The translations under genes were made by a program, and so were the position numbers. From positions 1-64,000 of the forward strand of contig JAEUGW010000023.1 of NCBI GenBank assembly GCA_016795565.1: a stretch of 64,000 nt of DNA. The letters run 5' to 3'. Every line of letters begins with the position of its first letter. The stretch's first letter is position 1. Origin of the DNA: Opitutaceae bacterium (lineage in GTDB: Bacteria; Verrucomicrobiota; Verrucomicrobiia; Opitutales; Opitutaceae). Of this stretch, positions 50,359-58,916 are shown one piece after another. A model generated the notes under the pieces. That model saw only the letters and a list, made by a program, of their open reading frames with translations. It was not told the DNA's origin and did no database searches.

Positions 50359-50757
50359 TCAGCGCGTTTTGTCCCCCGCCACCTCCGCCTCGATGGGTTT
50401 CAGACCGGAGGCGGCCGCTTTGTAATCGGCGCGGGGCGTGAAGACCTTGCGGGTGAGCTTGAATCCCGTGATCTCCGCCAGCACGAAGGTGCGCCAGCCG
50501 GGGGGCGGCTCGCTGGCGCTGCCGCCCGCCACCTGCCAGCCCAGCAGCGCGAGCCGGCCCTCGGTCACGCGGCCGAGCGCGTGCGGCTCCACGCGCCGGG
50601 CGTGCCCGTGATACCGGAACGACACCACGCGTTGTTCCCCGAGCGCCTGCCGGAGCTGATCCTCCATCGCCGGTTTCGGTGTGGCCAGCAACCGCGCAAG
50701 CCCGGACAGGCCGAGCAACCACCCGCAGGTCGCTCTCAGGAATCCGCGCCGGTTCAT
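50359..50757 (-). CDS. Secreted WYL-like domain protein
   Basis: 132 aa. The N-terminus MNRRGFLRATCGWLLGLSGL has a twin-arginine-like signal. The rest resembles a WYL fold: LRQALGEQRVVSFRYHGHARRVEPHALGRVTEGRLALLGWQVAGGSASE...WRTFVLAEITGFKL. WYL domains normally bind nucleic acid or nucleotide ligands in the cytoplasm, so an exported one is unusual; the signal may be misread. Divergent from the adenylate cyclase gene. Confidence 0.65.
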   Translation of the reverse strand: MNRRGFLRATCGWLLGLSGLARLLATPKPAMEDQLRQALGEQRVVSFRYHGHARRVEPHALGRVTEGRLALLGWQVAGGSASEPPPGWRTFVLAEITGFKLTRKVFTPRADYKAAASGLKPIEAEVAGDKTR

Positions 50758-50850
50758 AACACCGCCAGCCTGTCGCGCGGCACCGCCGGGTCAAGAATCC
50801 GCCCGGCGGATGCTTGCCTCGCGGCGGGTTCGCCGGTTCCATCCCGCCGC

Positions 50851-52896
50851 TTGCCCACCGTCGTCCGCACTTCTCCCGTCTCCCGCTGGCGCTGGCTCTG
50901 GCCCGTCGCGCTCCTGCTGCTGGGCTTTCACTTTTCCCCCGCCGGCCCCGCGCTCGACCGGGCTTTCCTCGATCACGCCAGCCGCCACCCGCTGCGCGCG
51001 CCGCCCCTGCCCGCCGACTCCGCGCTGGTGCTGGTGGACGAGCAGACGATGGCGGCGATGAGTGCGCAGGGCGTGCGCTGGCCGTATCCGCGGCGCGTCT
51101 TCGCCCAGCTTTTTCTCGCGCTGCACCAGGCGGGGGCGAAGCGCATCGTGGGGGACTTCACCTTTTTCGAGGAATCCGACGCGATGGACGACCAGGTGCT
51201 GGCCAACGTGGCCGCCGCCGTGCCGGAGCTCGTGTTGGCGCGCACAGCGGAGCGCCCGCCCGTTATCTGGGACGCGGATTTTGTCCGCCAACACGCCGAC
51301 TATTTCCCGACCCCGCGCACCGGGCTGGTGGAGTTTCGGCCGGACGACGACGGCATCGCGCGGGCCTATCCGTTGCCGGGCTCCCTGGCGGCGGCCGCGC
51401 TGGAGACGACGATGACGGAGCCGGGTGGCCTGCTCCGCTGGCATGGCGGGCTGGAGAAGCTCCGCACCCTCGGGGTGCCGGTGCTGTCGGCCGCGCCCTT
51501 CATCGCGGCCGGCGAACCGGGCCTGCAACAGGTGCTCGCGGCCGCGCCGGATCTGGAATTTGCGCCCATGGCCCGCGCGCTGGCGGCGCTGCCGCCGTTT
51601 CCGGAAGAGTTCACGCGGCAGGTGCGGGGCCGGGTGGTGTTTGTCGGGGCGAATGCCAGCAGCACGTTCGACGTGAAGGCGCTGCCCGTCGGCAAGGTGG
51701 AGTCGGGCGTGATGCTCCACTGGACCGCGTGGGCCAATCACACCGCCGGCGGTTTCATCGCGGCCGTGCCGCGGCCCGCGCTGCTTCTTCTCGCGCTCGG
51801 CGTGGCGCTCGCCATCGGCTGGGCCGGGCGCGCCCAGACCTCCCTGCGCGGGCCGTTGTTCATGACGGGCGGCCTCGTGGTGTTGCTGGCGGGCGGTGCG
51901 TATGCTTTGCTCTCCGCCGGCTGGTTCCTGGCGCCCGCCACCCCCGTGGCCGCCGGGGTGCTGGCGCTGCTCGGCGTCGTGGCGGAGAGTTTCTGGCGGG
52001 AGCAGGCGCGCAAGCGCGAGATCCAGGCCATGTTCGGCGCCTACGTGGACCCGGCGGTCGTCGCCACCCTCGTGCGCCACCCGGACGCCATCCGCCTCGG
52101 CGGCGAGCGGCGCGAGGCCACGGTGTTCTTCTCCGACCTCGTGGGTTTCACCGATCTGTCCGAGAAGCTCCGCGACGAGCCCGAGAAAATGGTCGAGGTC
52201 GTCAACGCCTACCTGGAGGAGACCAGCGAGTGCCTGCACCGGCACGGCGCCTATGTGGACAAATACATCGGCGACGCGGTCATGGCCGTGTTCGGCGTGC
52301 CGACGGCGCTGCCCGACCACGCGCTGGCGGCGTGTCGCGCCGCCCTGGAGGCCCGGCAGGCGCTGGCGGCCATCAATACCCGCTATGCCGCCGTCGGTGT
52401 GACCCTCGAGGTGCGCATCGGCCTCAACACCGGCGAGATGATCGTCGGCAACCTCGGCTCGGCGCGAAAAAAGAACTACACCGTGATGGGCGACGCCGTG
52501 AACCTCGCCTCGCGGCTCGAGGGCGCGAACAAGGAATTCGGCACCGGCATCCTGCTTGGCGAGACGACCGCGCGCGCCGTGGCCGGCCGGATGGCGACCC
52601 GCCCGCTCACGCGGCTGCGCGTCAAGGGCAAGCTGCAGGCCGTCGAGGTGCACGAACTGGTCGGCGCACCTGCCGACCTGACAGCGGAGCAACGCGCCTT
52701 CCTTGATTGCTATCTCCCCGCCTATGCCGCCTATGGCCTACGCAGATTTGCGGAGGCCGCCGCCGATTTTGGCCGTGCGCTCGCGCTGCGCCCCGATGAT
52801 GCTGTCACCGCCGAATTGCTCCGCCTGGCCGGGCTTTATGCGGATGAACCGCCCCCGCCCGACTGGGAGCCGATCCTAATCCTGAAATCAAAATGA
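50851..52896 (+). CDS. CHASE2-domain class III adenylate/guanylate cyclase
   Basis: About 681 aa. N-terminal membrane segment (RWRWLWPVALLLLGFHF), then an extracytoplasmic CHASE2 sensor domain (about 35-300: DSALVLVDEQTMAAMSAQGVRWPYPRRVFAQLF...), three membrane segments (about 305-385) and a cyclase domain (about 420-590). RREATVFFSDLVGFTDLSEKL has the metal Asp; YVDKYIGDAVMAVFG the second Asp; ARKKNYTVMGDAVNLASRLEG the transition-state Asn/Arg. The tail is TPR-like. Start: the TTG at 50851 is the best choice, as no ATG or GTG fits; longer frame upstream runs through repeats. First of an overlapping set with the SH3 and M48 genes. Predicted product cAMP. Confidence 0.88.
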   Translation: MPTVVRTSPVSRWRWLWPVALLLLGFHFSPAGPALDRAFLDHASRHPLRAPPLPADSALVLVDEQTMAAMSAQGVRWPYPRRVFAQLFLALHQAGAKRIVGDFTFFEESDAMDDQVLANVAAAVPELVLARTAERPPVIWDADFVRQHADYFPTPRTGLVEFRPDDDGIARAYPLPGSLAAAALETTMTEPGGLLRWHGGLEKLRTLGVPVLSAAPFIAAGEPGLQQVLAAAPDLEFAPMARALAALPPFPEEFTRQVRGRVVFVGANASSTFDVKALPVGKVESGVMLHWTAWANHTAGGFIAAVPRPALLLLALGVALAIGWAGRAQTSLRGPLFMTGGLVVLLAGGAYALLSAGWFLAPATPVAAGVLALLGVVAESFWREQARKREIQAMFGAYVDPAVVATLVRHPDAIRLGGERREATVFFSDLVGFTDLSEKLRDEPEKMVEVVNAYLEETSECLHRHGAYVDKYIGDAVMAVFGVPTALPDHALAACRAALEARQALAAINTRYAAVGVTLEVRIGLNTGEMIVGNLGSARKKNYTVMGDAVNLASRLEGANKEFGTGILLGETTARAVAGRMATRPLTRLRVKGKLQAVEVHELVGAPADLTAEQRAFLDCYLPAYAAYGLRRFAEAAADFGRALALRPDDAVTAELLRLAGLYADEPPPPDWEPILILKSK

Positions 52897-53393
52897 ATCC
52901 CACCCCTCCCGCCCGCTGGTGGCCGGTCGTCCTGCTGGCCCTGGCGGCAACCGCCCCGCTGCCCGCCGCGCTCACGGCCGGCGGCACCGCCTACACCAAA
53001 CGCCTTGAGACCAACCTGCTCGCCGAGCCCGCCGCGCTGGCCGCGACGGTTGGCCGGCTCCCCGCCGGCCGCCCGGTGCAGATCGCGGAAGTGCGCGGCG
53101 CGTGGCTGCGCGTCAGCGCCGGGTCGGCGGCGGGCTGGGTCTTCGCCGGCAACCTCAGCGAGACCAAGCCCGCGGAAGGCCAGGGCCTCGGCGCGCTGGG
53201 CCTGTCCGCCAGCGCCACGACGGCGACCGCCGCGGCCCGCCCGCTCTCGCCCGCGGCCGACGACTACGCGGCCCGCCGTAACCTCACCCAGGCCCGCGAT
53301 GATCTCAACTGGCTGCTCGCGCAATGCCGGACGTTCACGCCCGCGGCGGTGGACTCCTTCATGAAGGAGCAAAAGAAGGGGGAATACCAATGA
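52893..53393 (+). CDS. Secreted bacterial SH3-domain protein
   Basis: 166 aa, signal peptide (WWPVVLLALAATAPLPAAL). Residues 33-95 look like an SH3b domain: AYTKRLETNLLAEPAALAATVGRLPAGRPVQIAEVRGAWLRVSAGSAAGWVFAGNL. The C-terminal half is helical. SH3b domains bind cell wall or proteins. Overlaps the cyclase stop (ATGA) and the protease start, so all three are translationally coupled. Confidence 0.8.
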   Translation: MNPTPPARWWPVVLLALAATAPLPAALTAGGTAYTKRLETNLLAEPAALAATVGRLPAGRPVQIAEVRGAWLRVSAGSAAGWVFAGNLSETKPAEGQGLGALGLSASATTATAAARPLSPAADDYAARRNLTQARDDLNWLLAQCRTFTPAAVDSFMKEQKKGEYQ

Positions 53394-54355
53394 GCCCCCG
53401 CCTGGTTTCCCTGTGGTTCGCGGCCGGCCTCGCCACATCAGCGTTCGCGTTTGATCTTGGCGGCCTGAGCAAGGCCCTCGGCAACGCCGACAAGCTCAAG
53501 AAGGGCCTCGATACCGCGAAGGACGCCACGAAGCTGTTCTCCGGCCTCGGCCCCGAGGAGGAGCGCTCGCTCGGCGACACGGTGGCCCTGGAGATCATCG
53601 GCCGCTTCGGCGGCCTGGTGCGGGACGAGGCGGTGATGCGCCGCCTCAACCTGATCGGCGGCGCCCTCGCCCGCTACTCGGCGCGCCCGGACCATCCCTG
53701 GCGCTTCGGCCTCCTCAATTCCGACACGGTCAACGCCTTTTCCGCGCCCGACGGCTATGTCTTCATCACCCGCGGGCTCTACCAAATCGTGGCGGATGAC
53801 GACCAGCTGGCCGCCATCCTCGGCCACGAAATGGCGCACATCACCGGCCGCGACGCCCTGCGCATCATCGAGACCGGCGAGAAGGGCTCCGTGCTCATGA
53901 AGCAGGTCGCCATGCGCAGCGGCAACACCCGGGAGGCCGAGGCCTACCTCAATCAGGTGGGGCTCAACACCGAGAAGATCGTGAAGTTTCTGGTCGAGCG
54001 GGGCTACAGCCACCCCACGGAGTTTGCCGCGGACCACACCGGCCACGATCTGGCCGCCACCACCGGCTACGCTCCCGGCGGCCTGCGCGCCGTGCTCCTC
54101 CGCCTCCAGCAAATCCCCGCCGGCCCGCAGAAGGTGTTTTCCACCCACCCGCCGCTGACCGAGCGCATCAAGCGCTTGTCGGCCGAGGCTCCCGCCGTCC
54201 GGCCCGGCCAAAGTGTCGCCCCCGCCGAAAAAAGCGGCCTCACCGCCGCCGCACCGGCCGACGCGGTCGAAAAGCCGGCCTCGCCCGAGGTGGACGATGA
54301 CGACCGGGCCTTTGCCGAGGCCGCCGAGAAAAAGCCCGCGAAGAAAAAACGCTGA
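53390..54355 (+). CDS. M48-family zinc metalloprotease
   Basis: 321 aa with signal peptide (SPRLVSLWFAAGLATSAFA). The zinc site HEMAH in AAILGHEMAHITGRDA (about residue 145) and the third ligand Glu in EFAADHTGHDLAATTGYAP are present. FSTHPPLTERIKRL is the M48 THP motif. It is a periplasmic peptidase, similar to BepA/LoiP-type quality-control enzymes. C-terminal tail is charged (DDDDRAFAEAAEKKPAKKKR). The ATG at 53390 overlaps the SH3 stop. Coupling to a cyclase and an SH3 protein suggests an envelope stress sensing unit. Confidence 0.9.
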   Translation: MSPRLVSLWFAAGLATSAFAFDLGGLSKALGNADKLKKGLDTAKDATKLFSGLGPEEERSLGDTVALEIIGRFGGLVRDEAVMRRLNLIGGALARYSARPDHPWRFGLLNSDTVNAFSAPDGYVFITRGLYQIVADDDQLAAILGHEMAHITGRDALRIIETGEKGSVLMKQVAMRSGNTREAEAYLNQVGLNTEKIVKFLVERGYSHPTEFAADHTGHDLAATTGYAPGGLRAVLLRLQQIPAGPQKVFSTHPPLTERIKRLSAEAPAVRPGQSVAPAEKSGLTAAAPADAVEKPASPEVDDDDRAFAEAAEKKPAKKKR

Positions 54356-54392
54356 AGCCTCCCGGCTGTTTGCCCAAAACCCGAATCCTGCC

Positions 54393-54752
54393 GTGGACAA
54401 GATCAACCTGGCGGAAAAATTCTCGCTCTTCACGAAACACTGGAGCCCGAAGATCATCGCGGAGCTGAACGGCCAGCACGTGAAGCTGGTGAAGTTCCAA
54501 GGACCTTTCGTCTGGCACGCGCATGAACACGAGGACGAGCTGTTCCTCGTCGTGCGCGGCGCGTTCAAAATGGAGTATCGGGACCGCACCGTTGAACTGC
54601 AGGCCGGCGACCTGATCGTCGTGCCGCGCGGCGTCGAGCACCGGCCGGTGGCCGAGCATGAGGTCGAGGTAATGCTCTTCGAACCGGCGGCGACCGTGAA
54701 CACGGGCAACGCCGGCGGCGACAAGACCGTGGCGCAGGCCGACTGGATCTGA
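54393..54752 (+). CDS. Cupin-domain protein
   Basis: 119 aa. Single cupin barrel with both motifs: FVWHAHEHEDELFLVVRGAFKME (metal-binding His, His, Glu) and GDLIVVPRGVEHRPVAEHEVEVM (second His). A GTG at 54393 (VDKINLAEKFSLF) gives family length; the open frame continues upstream into the protease gene. Metal-dependent enzyme or binding protein of unknown substrate. Follows the protease by 37 bases, so may be in the same transcript. Confidence 0.85.
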   Translation: MDKINLAEKFSLFTKHWSPKIIAELNGQHVKLVKFQGPFVWHAHEHEDELFLVVRGAFKMEYRDRTVELQAGDLIVVPRGVEHRPVAEHEVEVMLFEPAATVNTGNAGGDKTVAQADWI

Positions 54753-54859
54753 CGCGCGGACGCGGCCCCGGGGCCGTGGTTACGCGGGCGCGCGAAATTT
54801 CGCCGGGCATATTTCCGCCCGCCGCGAAACGCGGGGCGGTCCGTCCCGTCTTGGCCGGC

Positions 54860-54991
54860 ATGAAACACGATCCCTATTTCAAGTATCTCGCAGCCATCAT
54901 TGCCTTGGGTGTGCTGGTGGCTCTCCTCGATCCCGCTCCCCCGCCGGCCGCCCCGACGGTGGCGGCGGTCGCGGTGCCGGGCGGCCGTTGA
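54860..54991 (+). CDS. Possible small single-pass membrane protein
   Basis: 43 aa, MKHDPYFKYLAAIIALGVLVALLDP followed by a Pro/Ala-rich tail. The hydrophobic stretch suggests a membrane anchor. ATG at 54860; no family recognised and the short frame could be chance, but the segment is well formed and sits directly before the MFS gene. Confidence 0.35.
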   Translation: MKHDPYFKYLAAIIALGVLVALLDPAPPPAAPTVAAVAVPGGR

Positions 54992-55056
54992 GCGCGGGCG
55001 GCGGATTCTCTGCCATTGCGCCGCGCGCGGCGGGCCCCCACGTTGGCCGCCTCTCC

Positions 55057-56331
55057 ATGGCCGGCCCGCCCCCCCAACCGTCGCATCCCTGGCGCTGGAT
55101 TCCCACGCTCTATTTCGCCCAGGGCATTCCCTACGTGGTCGTGATGACGCTCTCGGTCGTCATGTATAAGAACCTCAAGGTTTCGAACACCGACATCGCC
55201 CTCTACACCAGCTGGCTCTACCTGCCGTGGGTCATCAAGCCGCTGTGGTCGCCGCTGGTGGACCTGTTCCGCACCAAGCGCTGGTGGATCGTGAGCCTGC
55301 AGTTCGTCATCGGGGTGGCGCTGGCCATGATCGCGCTGACCCTGCCGGGGCCGGACTTTTTCCGCTACTCGCTGGCCGTGCTGTGGCTGATGGCCTTCAG
55401 CTCGGCCACGCACGACATCGCCGCCGACGGTTTCTACCTGCTGGCCCAGCCCGCGCACGAGCAGGCCGCGTTTGTCGGCGTGCGCAGCACCTTTTACCGT
55501 CTGGCGATGATCGCGGGCCAGGGCGGCCTGGTCTATCTGGCCGGCACACTGCAGGACCTCACCGGGGATGTCGCTCGCGCCTGGACCTGGGTGTTTGTGG
55601 TGCTCGCGGGGTTCTTCGTGCTGACGGCGCTGTATCACCTGGCCGCGCTGCCGCGGCCCGCCAGCGACGGGCCCGCGCCGCGCGGCGCGGCCTTCGCCAC
55701 GGGTTATCTCGAGGTATTCGCCGCCTTTTTCCGCAAAAAAGGCATCCGGCTCATCCTGACCTACCTGCTTGTTTACCGGCTGGCAGAGGCCCAGCTGCTC
55801 AAGCTGGTGACACCCTTCCTGCTCGACGCCCGTGCCGTGGGCGGCCTCGGCCTGACGACGCAGCAGGTGGGCTTGGTCTATGGCACGATCGGCATCATCG
55901 CGCTGACGCTTGGCGGGCTGGCGGGGGGCTATGTCATCTCGCGGTTCGGCCTCAAGCGGATGCTGTGGCCGATGATCATCATCATGCACGCCCCCATCGC
56001 GGTCTTCCTCTATCTCGCGGCGGCCCAACCGGAGCACCTGGCCGTGATCGGCACCGCGCTGGCGGTGGAGCAGTTCGGCTACGGCTTCGGGTTCACCGCC
56101 TACATGGTTTACATGATGCTGGTGGCCGACGGGGAACACAAGACGGCGCACTACGCGCTTTGCACGGGCTTCATGGCCCTGGGCATGATGCTGCCCGGCA
56201 TGGCCGCCGGCTGGATCCAGGACCATCTCGGCTACCCGCTGTTTTTCCTGTGGGTCTGCGTGGCGACGCTCCCGTCGTTCGCGGCGACGGCGTTCCTGCA
56301 GGTGGACCCGGCGTTCGGGAAAAAATCCTGA
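55057..56331 (+). CDS. AmpG-like MFS transporter
   Basis: About 424 aa, 12 membrane segments. The start (HPWRWIPTLYFAQGIPYVVVMTLSVVMYKNLKVSNTDIALYTSWLYLPWVIKPLWSPLVDLFRTKRWWIV) closely follows the AmpG family, which imports anhydro-muropeptides. ATHDIAADGFYLLA is also typical. The ATG at 55057 is preferred over an upstream TTG at 54988. Assigning muropeptide transport is an inference; related permeases transport other solutes. Convergent with threonine dehydratase. Confidence 0.85.
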   Translation: MAGPPPQPSHPWRWIPTLYFAQGIPYVVVMTLSVVMYKNLKVSNTDIALYTSWLYLPWVIKPLWSPLVDLFRTKRWWIVSLQFVIGVALAMIALTLPGPDFFRYSLAVLWLMAFSSATHDIAADGFYLLAQPAHEQAAFVGVRSTFYRLAMIAGQGGLVYLAGTLQDLTGDVARAWTWVFVVLAGFFVLTALYHLAALPRPASDGPAPRGAAFATGYLEVFAAFFRKKGIRLILTYLLVYRLAEAQLLKLVTPFLLDARAVGGLGLTTQQVGLVYGTIGIIALTLGGLAGGYVISRFGLKRMLWPMIIIMHAPIAVFLYLAAAQPEHLAVIGTALAVEQFGYGFGFTAYMVYMMLVADGEHKTAHYALCTGFMALGMMLPGMAAGWIQDHLGYPLFFLWVCVATLPSFAATAFLQVDPAFGKKS

Positions 56332-56337
56332 CCGGCG

Positions 56338-57498
56338 TCAGTCCGCCCGCAGCACGGGGAAACCGTGCTGGCGGAGCGCGCGGTGCAACGCGCGGATGTG
56401 CGCGTGGTCGCGGGTCTCGACCGTGCAGACGGCGTTCACCGCCGAGACGTCGGGGCCGCTGAAGGCGCGGTCGTGCTCGATGTCCTTGATGCTGGCGCCG
56501 CTCGCCGCCACGACCCGCGTGAGCTCGGCGAGCCCGCCCGGCCGGTCGCTGATGACGGCGGTGAAGCGCGTGAGGCGGCCGTCATGCACGAGGCCCTTCT
56601 CGATGACGCGGCTGAGGATGGCGGGGTCAATGTTGCCGCCGCAGACGGTGAGCACGACCTTCTTGCCGCGCAGCCCGGGCAGCAGGCCGGCCATGAGCGC
56701 GGCCAGCGGGGCGGCGGCCGCCCCCTCGACGACGGTCTTTTCCAGCTCGACCATGCGGAGGATGGCGAGGGCGATCCAGTCCTCGGACACGCGCACGACC
56801 TGGTCCACGCGGGTGCGCGCCAGCTCGAAGGCGTTGCCGCCGACCTTGAGCACGGCGAGGCCGTCCGCCAGGGTGGCGCGGCGCGGGATGGAGACGGGAC
56901 GCCGGGCCTTGAGCGCGGCGGTGAAGCTGGCGGTGGCGACCGACTCGACGCCGATGACCTTCAGGCGCGGCTTGAGCGCCTTGGCCGCGACGGCCAACCC
57001 CGCCACGAGCCCGGCCCCGCCGATGGGGCAGACGAGGGCGTCGGCGTCGGGCACCTGCTCGAAAATCTCGAGGGCCATCGTGCCCTGCCCGGCGATGATG
57101 GCGGGATGATCGAAGCCGTGGATGTAGGCCAGGCCCTCGCGGTCCGCCAGCGCGTCGGCGTGGGCGCGCGCCTCGGCAAAATCCTTCCCCGCCACGATGA
57201 CGCGGGCGCCGAGCCGCTTGCAGGTGCTGACCTTGATGAGCGGGGCGTAATCGGGCATGACCACCGTCACCGGCACGCCGAGCAGCCGGCCGTGATAGGT
57301 GAGGCCGAGCGCGTGGTTGCCGGCGGAGGCGGCGATGACCCCGCGCTTTTTCTGCGCGGGCTCCAGCTGGAGCAGCGCGTTGCGGGCGCCGCGCTCCTTG
57401 AACGAGCCGGTGCGCTGGAAGTTGTCGAGTTTGCAGTAAACGCGCGCCCCGGTGATCTCGGACAGCGGGATCGATTCGGGGCAGGGCGACACAATCAC
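56338..57498 (-). CDS. ilvA: Threonine dehydratase with regulatory ACT domain; start unclear
   Basis: 386 aa from the first standard start. PLP enzyme of the serine/threonine dehydratase family: FQRTGSFKERGARNALLQL contains the PLP lysine; SAGNHALGL is the Asn loop; GGAGLVAGLAVA binds phosphate. C-terminal ACT domain at about 310-386 (RFTAVISDRPGGLAELTRVVAASG). Deaminates threonine to 2-oxobutyrate. Coding character and family likeness continue upstream (ADIRAARRRIAGGVIVSP) to about 57564, where only ATT could start translation before a stop; a repeat lies just beyond. The GTG at 57498 would cut off conserved N-terminal residues. Confidence 0.85.
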   Translation of the reverse strand: MIVSPCPESIPLSEITGARVYCKLDNFQRTGSFKERGARNALLQLEPAQKKRGVIAASAGNHALGLTYHGRLLGVPVTVVMPDYAPLIKVSTCKRLGARVIVAGKDFAEARAHADALADREGLAYIHGFDHPAIIAGQGTMALEIFEQVPDADALVCPIGGAGLVAGLAVAAKALKPRLKVIGVESVATASFTAALKARRPVSIPRRATLADGLAVLKVGGNAFELARTRVDQVVRVSEDWIALAILRMVELEKTVVEGAAAAPLAALMAGLLPGLRGKKVVLTVCGGNIDPAILSRVIEKGLVHDGRLTRFTAVISDRPGGLAELTRVVAASGASIKDIEHDRAFSGPDVSAVNAVCTVETRDHAHIRALHRALRQHGFPVLRAD

Positions 57499-57582
57499 GC
57501 CGCCGGCGATGCGGCGGCGGGCGGCGCGGATGTCTGCGAGGGCGACGGAGGGGGTGGTTTTAATGACGCGGTTCTAGCGCTT

Positions 57583-57611
57583 GTCGCGGCGCGAGCAAGC
57601 CCGCTCCCACC
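57583..57611 (-). repeat. Dispersed palindromic repeat, copy 2 (family C)
   Basis: Minus strand GGTGGGAGCGGGCTTGCTCG followed by CGCCGCGACA. Related to 50214-50240. It lies within 20 bases of the earliest possible ilvA start. Confidence 0.6.
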
Positions 57612-57649
57612 GCCTTCAGGTCAACCAGTCCCGGTGGCGCCCAGAGCCC

Positions 57650-57742
57650 GTCATTCTGAACGAAGTGAAGAATCCAGTGAAGCGCGATTCGCTGGCGCGC
57701 GAACTGAATGCTGATGGATTCCTCGCTCCGCTCAGAATGACA
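57650..57742. repeat. Dispersed palindromic repeat, copy 3 (family E)
   Basis: GTCATTCTGAACGAAGTGAA and CGCTCCGCTCAGAATGAC ends; a longer centre than copies 1825-1906 and 45280-45361. Confidence 0.8.
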
Positions 57743-57753
57743 AGCCAAGGCTT

Positions 57754-57892
57754 AGAGCCTATCCGAACAACCCGTTCCCGGCAGCCTGGTTTTCTGTAGC
57801 GGCGGTCTATGACTGCCGTCGAGCCTGGTGTGGTGATCGTTCGGCGGTCATAGACCGCCGCTACAGGACAGACCGTTCTTCGGATAGGCTCT
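57754..57892. repeat. Nested palindromic element, copy 2 (family P), inverted
   Basis: AGAGCCTATCCGAA and TTCGGATAGGCTCT outer arms; inner CTGTAGCGGCGGTCTATGAC. Read on the minus strand it follows 44440-44577 almost base for base. Confidence 0.9.
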
Positions 57893-57900
57893 TAAACGCC

Positions 57901-58470
57901 TTACCTGCCCTTCTTCCGCTTGCCGGCGGGCTGGTCGCCCATGAACGCCTTGAGCGCGGCTTGCTTTTCGGCGTCGTTCAGCTGCCCGTCGCCATCGGCG
58001 TCGAATTTCTTCACCTGGGCGGCGCGGAACTTTTCCGCCGCGGCCTGCTCGCTCTCGTTGAGCTGGCCGTCCCCGTCCTGGTCGAAGCGCTTGAGGGCCA
58101 GGTCGCGGAATTTGCCGACCCCGCCGTTCTTCTCGATCATCTCGCGGGCCTTCTCCGCTTCGGCGCGCTCGGCGTCGTTGAGCTGGCCGTCGCCATCCTT
58201 GTCGAAACGCTTGAGGAGCTGCTTGCGGCGCGGGCCGTCGCCGCCGCCGCCTTCCTGGCGCATCGCGGCATGGGCTGCGGCCTTCTCCTCGTCATCCAGC
58301 CGGCCGTCCTTGTTCTGGTCGAAGCGTTTGATGAGCTCGCGGTGCCGGGCCTTCATCCCGCCACCGGCGGGCGGCGGGGGCTGCGCGGTGGTCATTTCAG
58401 TCCGGGCTAAAGCCGGGGCCGCGAGCAGGGTGGCGGCCAGAAGCGCGAGCGAAACGGAGCTGGTTTTCAT
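57901..58470 (-). CDS. Secreted EF-hand calcium-binding protein
   Basis: 189 aa, signal peptide (SVSLALLAATLLAAPALA). Four EF-hand loops: DQNKDGRLDDEE, DKDGDGQLNDAE, DQDGDGQLNESE and DADGDGQLNDAE, each with the D-x-[DN]-x-D-G pattern and a final Glu. C-terminus is basic (GKRKKGR). Such proteins bind Ca2+ outside the cytoplasm; no enzymatic domain. Start is the ATG at 58470; longer frame possible to 58506. Confidence 0.88.
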   Translation of the reverse strand: MKTSSVSLALLAATLLAAPALARTEMTTAQPPPPAGGGMKARHRELIKRFDQNKDGRLDDEEKAAAHAAMRQEGGGGDGPRRKQLLKRFDKDGDGQLNDAERAEAEKAREMIEKNGGVGKFRDLALKRFDQDGDGQLNESEQAAAEKFRAAQVKKFDADGDGQLNDAEKQAALKAFMGDQPAGKRKKGR

Positions 58471-58550
58471 GCGGACAGGGATATAGGGGTGACGTTGCCT
58501 AGACAAGACGCGCCGCCCCCTCCACGGTTACGGCTCCGTCGCCCTCCATC

Positions 58551-58901
58551 ATGTATCAGGTCACCTTCTCCGAACAAAGCATGCGCGAGCTGAACCGGCT
58601 CGACAAACTGGCCCAGCTGGAAGCCATCGAGCCGATCAGCCAGATCCGCCCGGCCGACCTCGCCCACCCGCGCGAGCCGCTGGGCAAGTTCCACCGCGGC
58701 GGCAAGGACTTCTACCGGCTGCGGGCCGGCGATTTCCGCTTCTACTTCGAGGTGCAGGGGGAGACGCTCCACACCCACTACATCCTGCACAAATCCTCGC
58801 TGGAGGACGCCCTTTTCCGGATGAAGCTGCCGGTGAGCGAAAAGCAGCTCTTCGAGCAGGACTCGAAGTTCTGGAAATACCTCGAAAGCCTCACCAAGTA
58901 A
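58551..58901 (+). CDS. RelE/ParE-fold protein without a partner antitoxin
   Basis: 116 aa. Begins MYQVTFSEQSMRELNRLDKLAQLEAIEPI and continues ADLAHPREPLGKFHRGGKDFYRLRAGDFRFYFEVQGETLHTHYILHKSS, the RelE/ParE pattern of a basic sheet ending in an aromatic/His. Extra 30 C-terminal residues are unusual. No antitoxin gene adjoins it; it is 15 bases upstream of pssA and may be co-transcribed. A housekeeping RNase or inactive relative is possible. Confidence 0.75.
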   Translation: MYQVTFSEQSMRELNRLDKLAQLEAIEPISQIRPADLAHPREPLGKFHRGGKDFYRLRAGDFRFYFEVQGETLHTHYILHKSSLEDALFRMKLPVSEKQLFEQDSKFWKYLESLTK

Positions 58902-58916
58902 TCCCGCCCCGCCGAC

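Larger units (their letters stand above)
57499..57900. other. Repeat-filled intergenic region
   Basis: Apart from the probable N-terminal codons of ilvA (to about 57564), it holds three repeats in a row: family C (57583-57611), family E (57650-57742) and the inverted family P element (57754-57892). No other gene. Confidence 0.7.
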
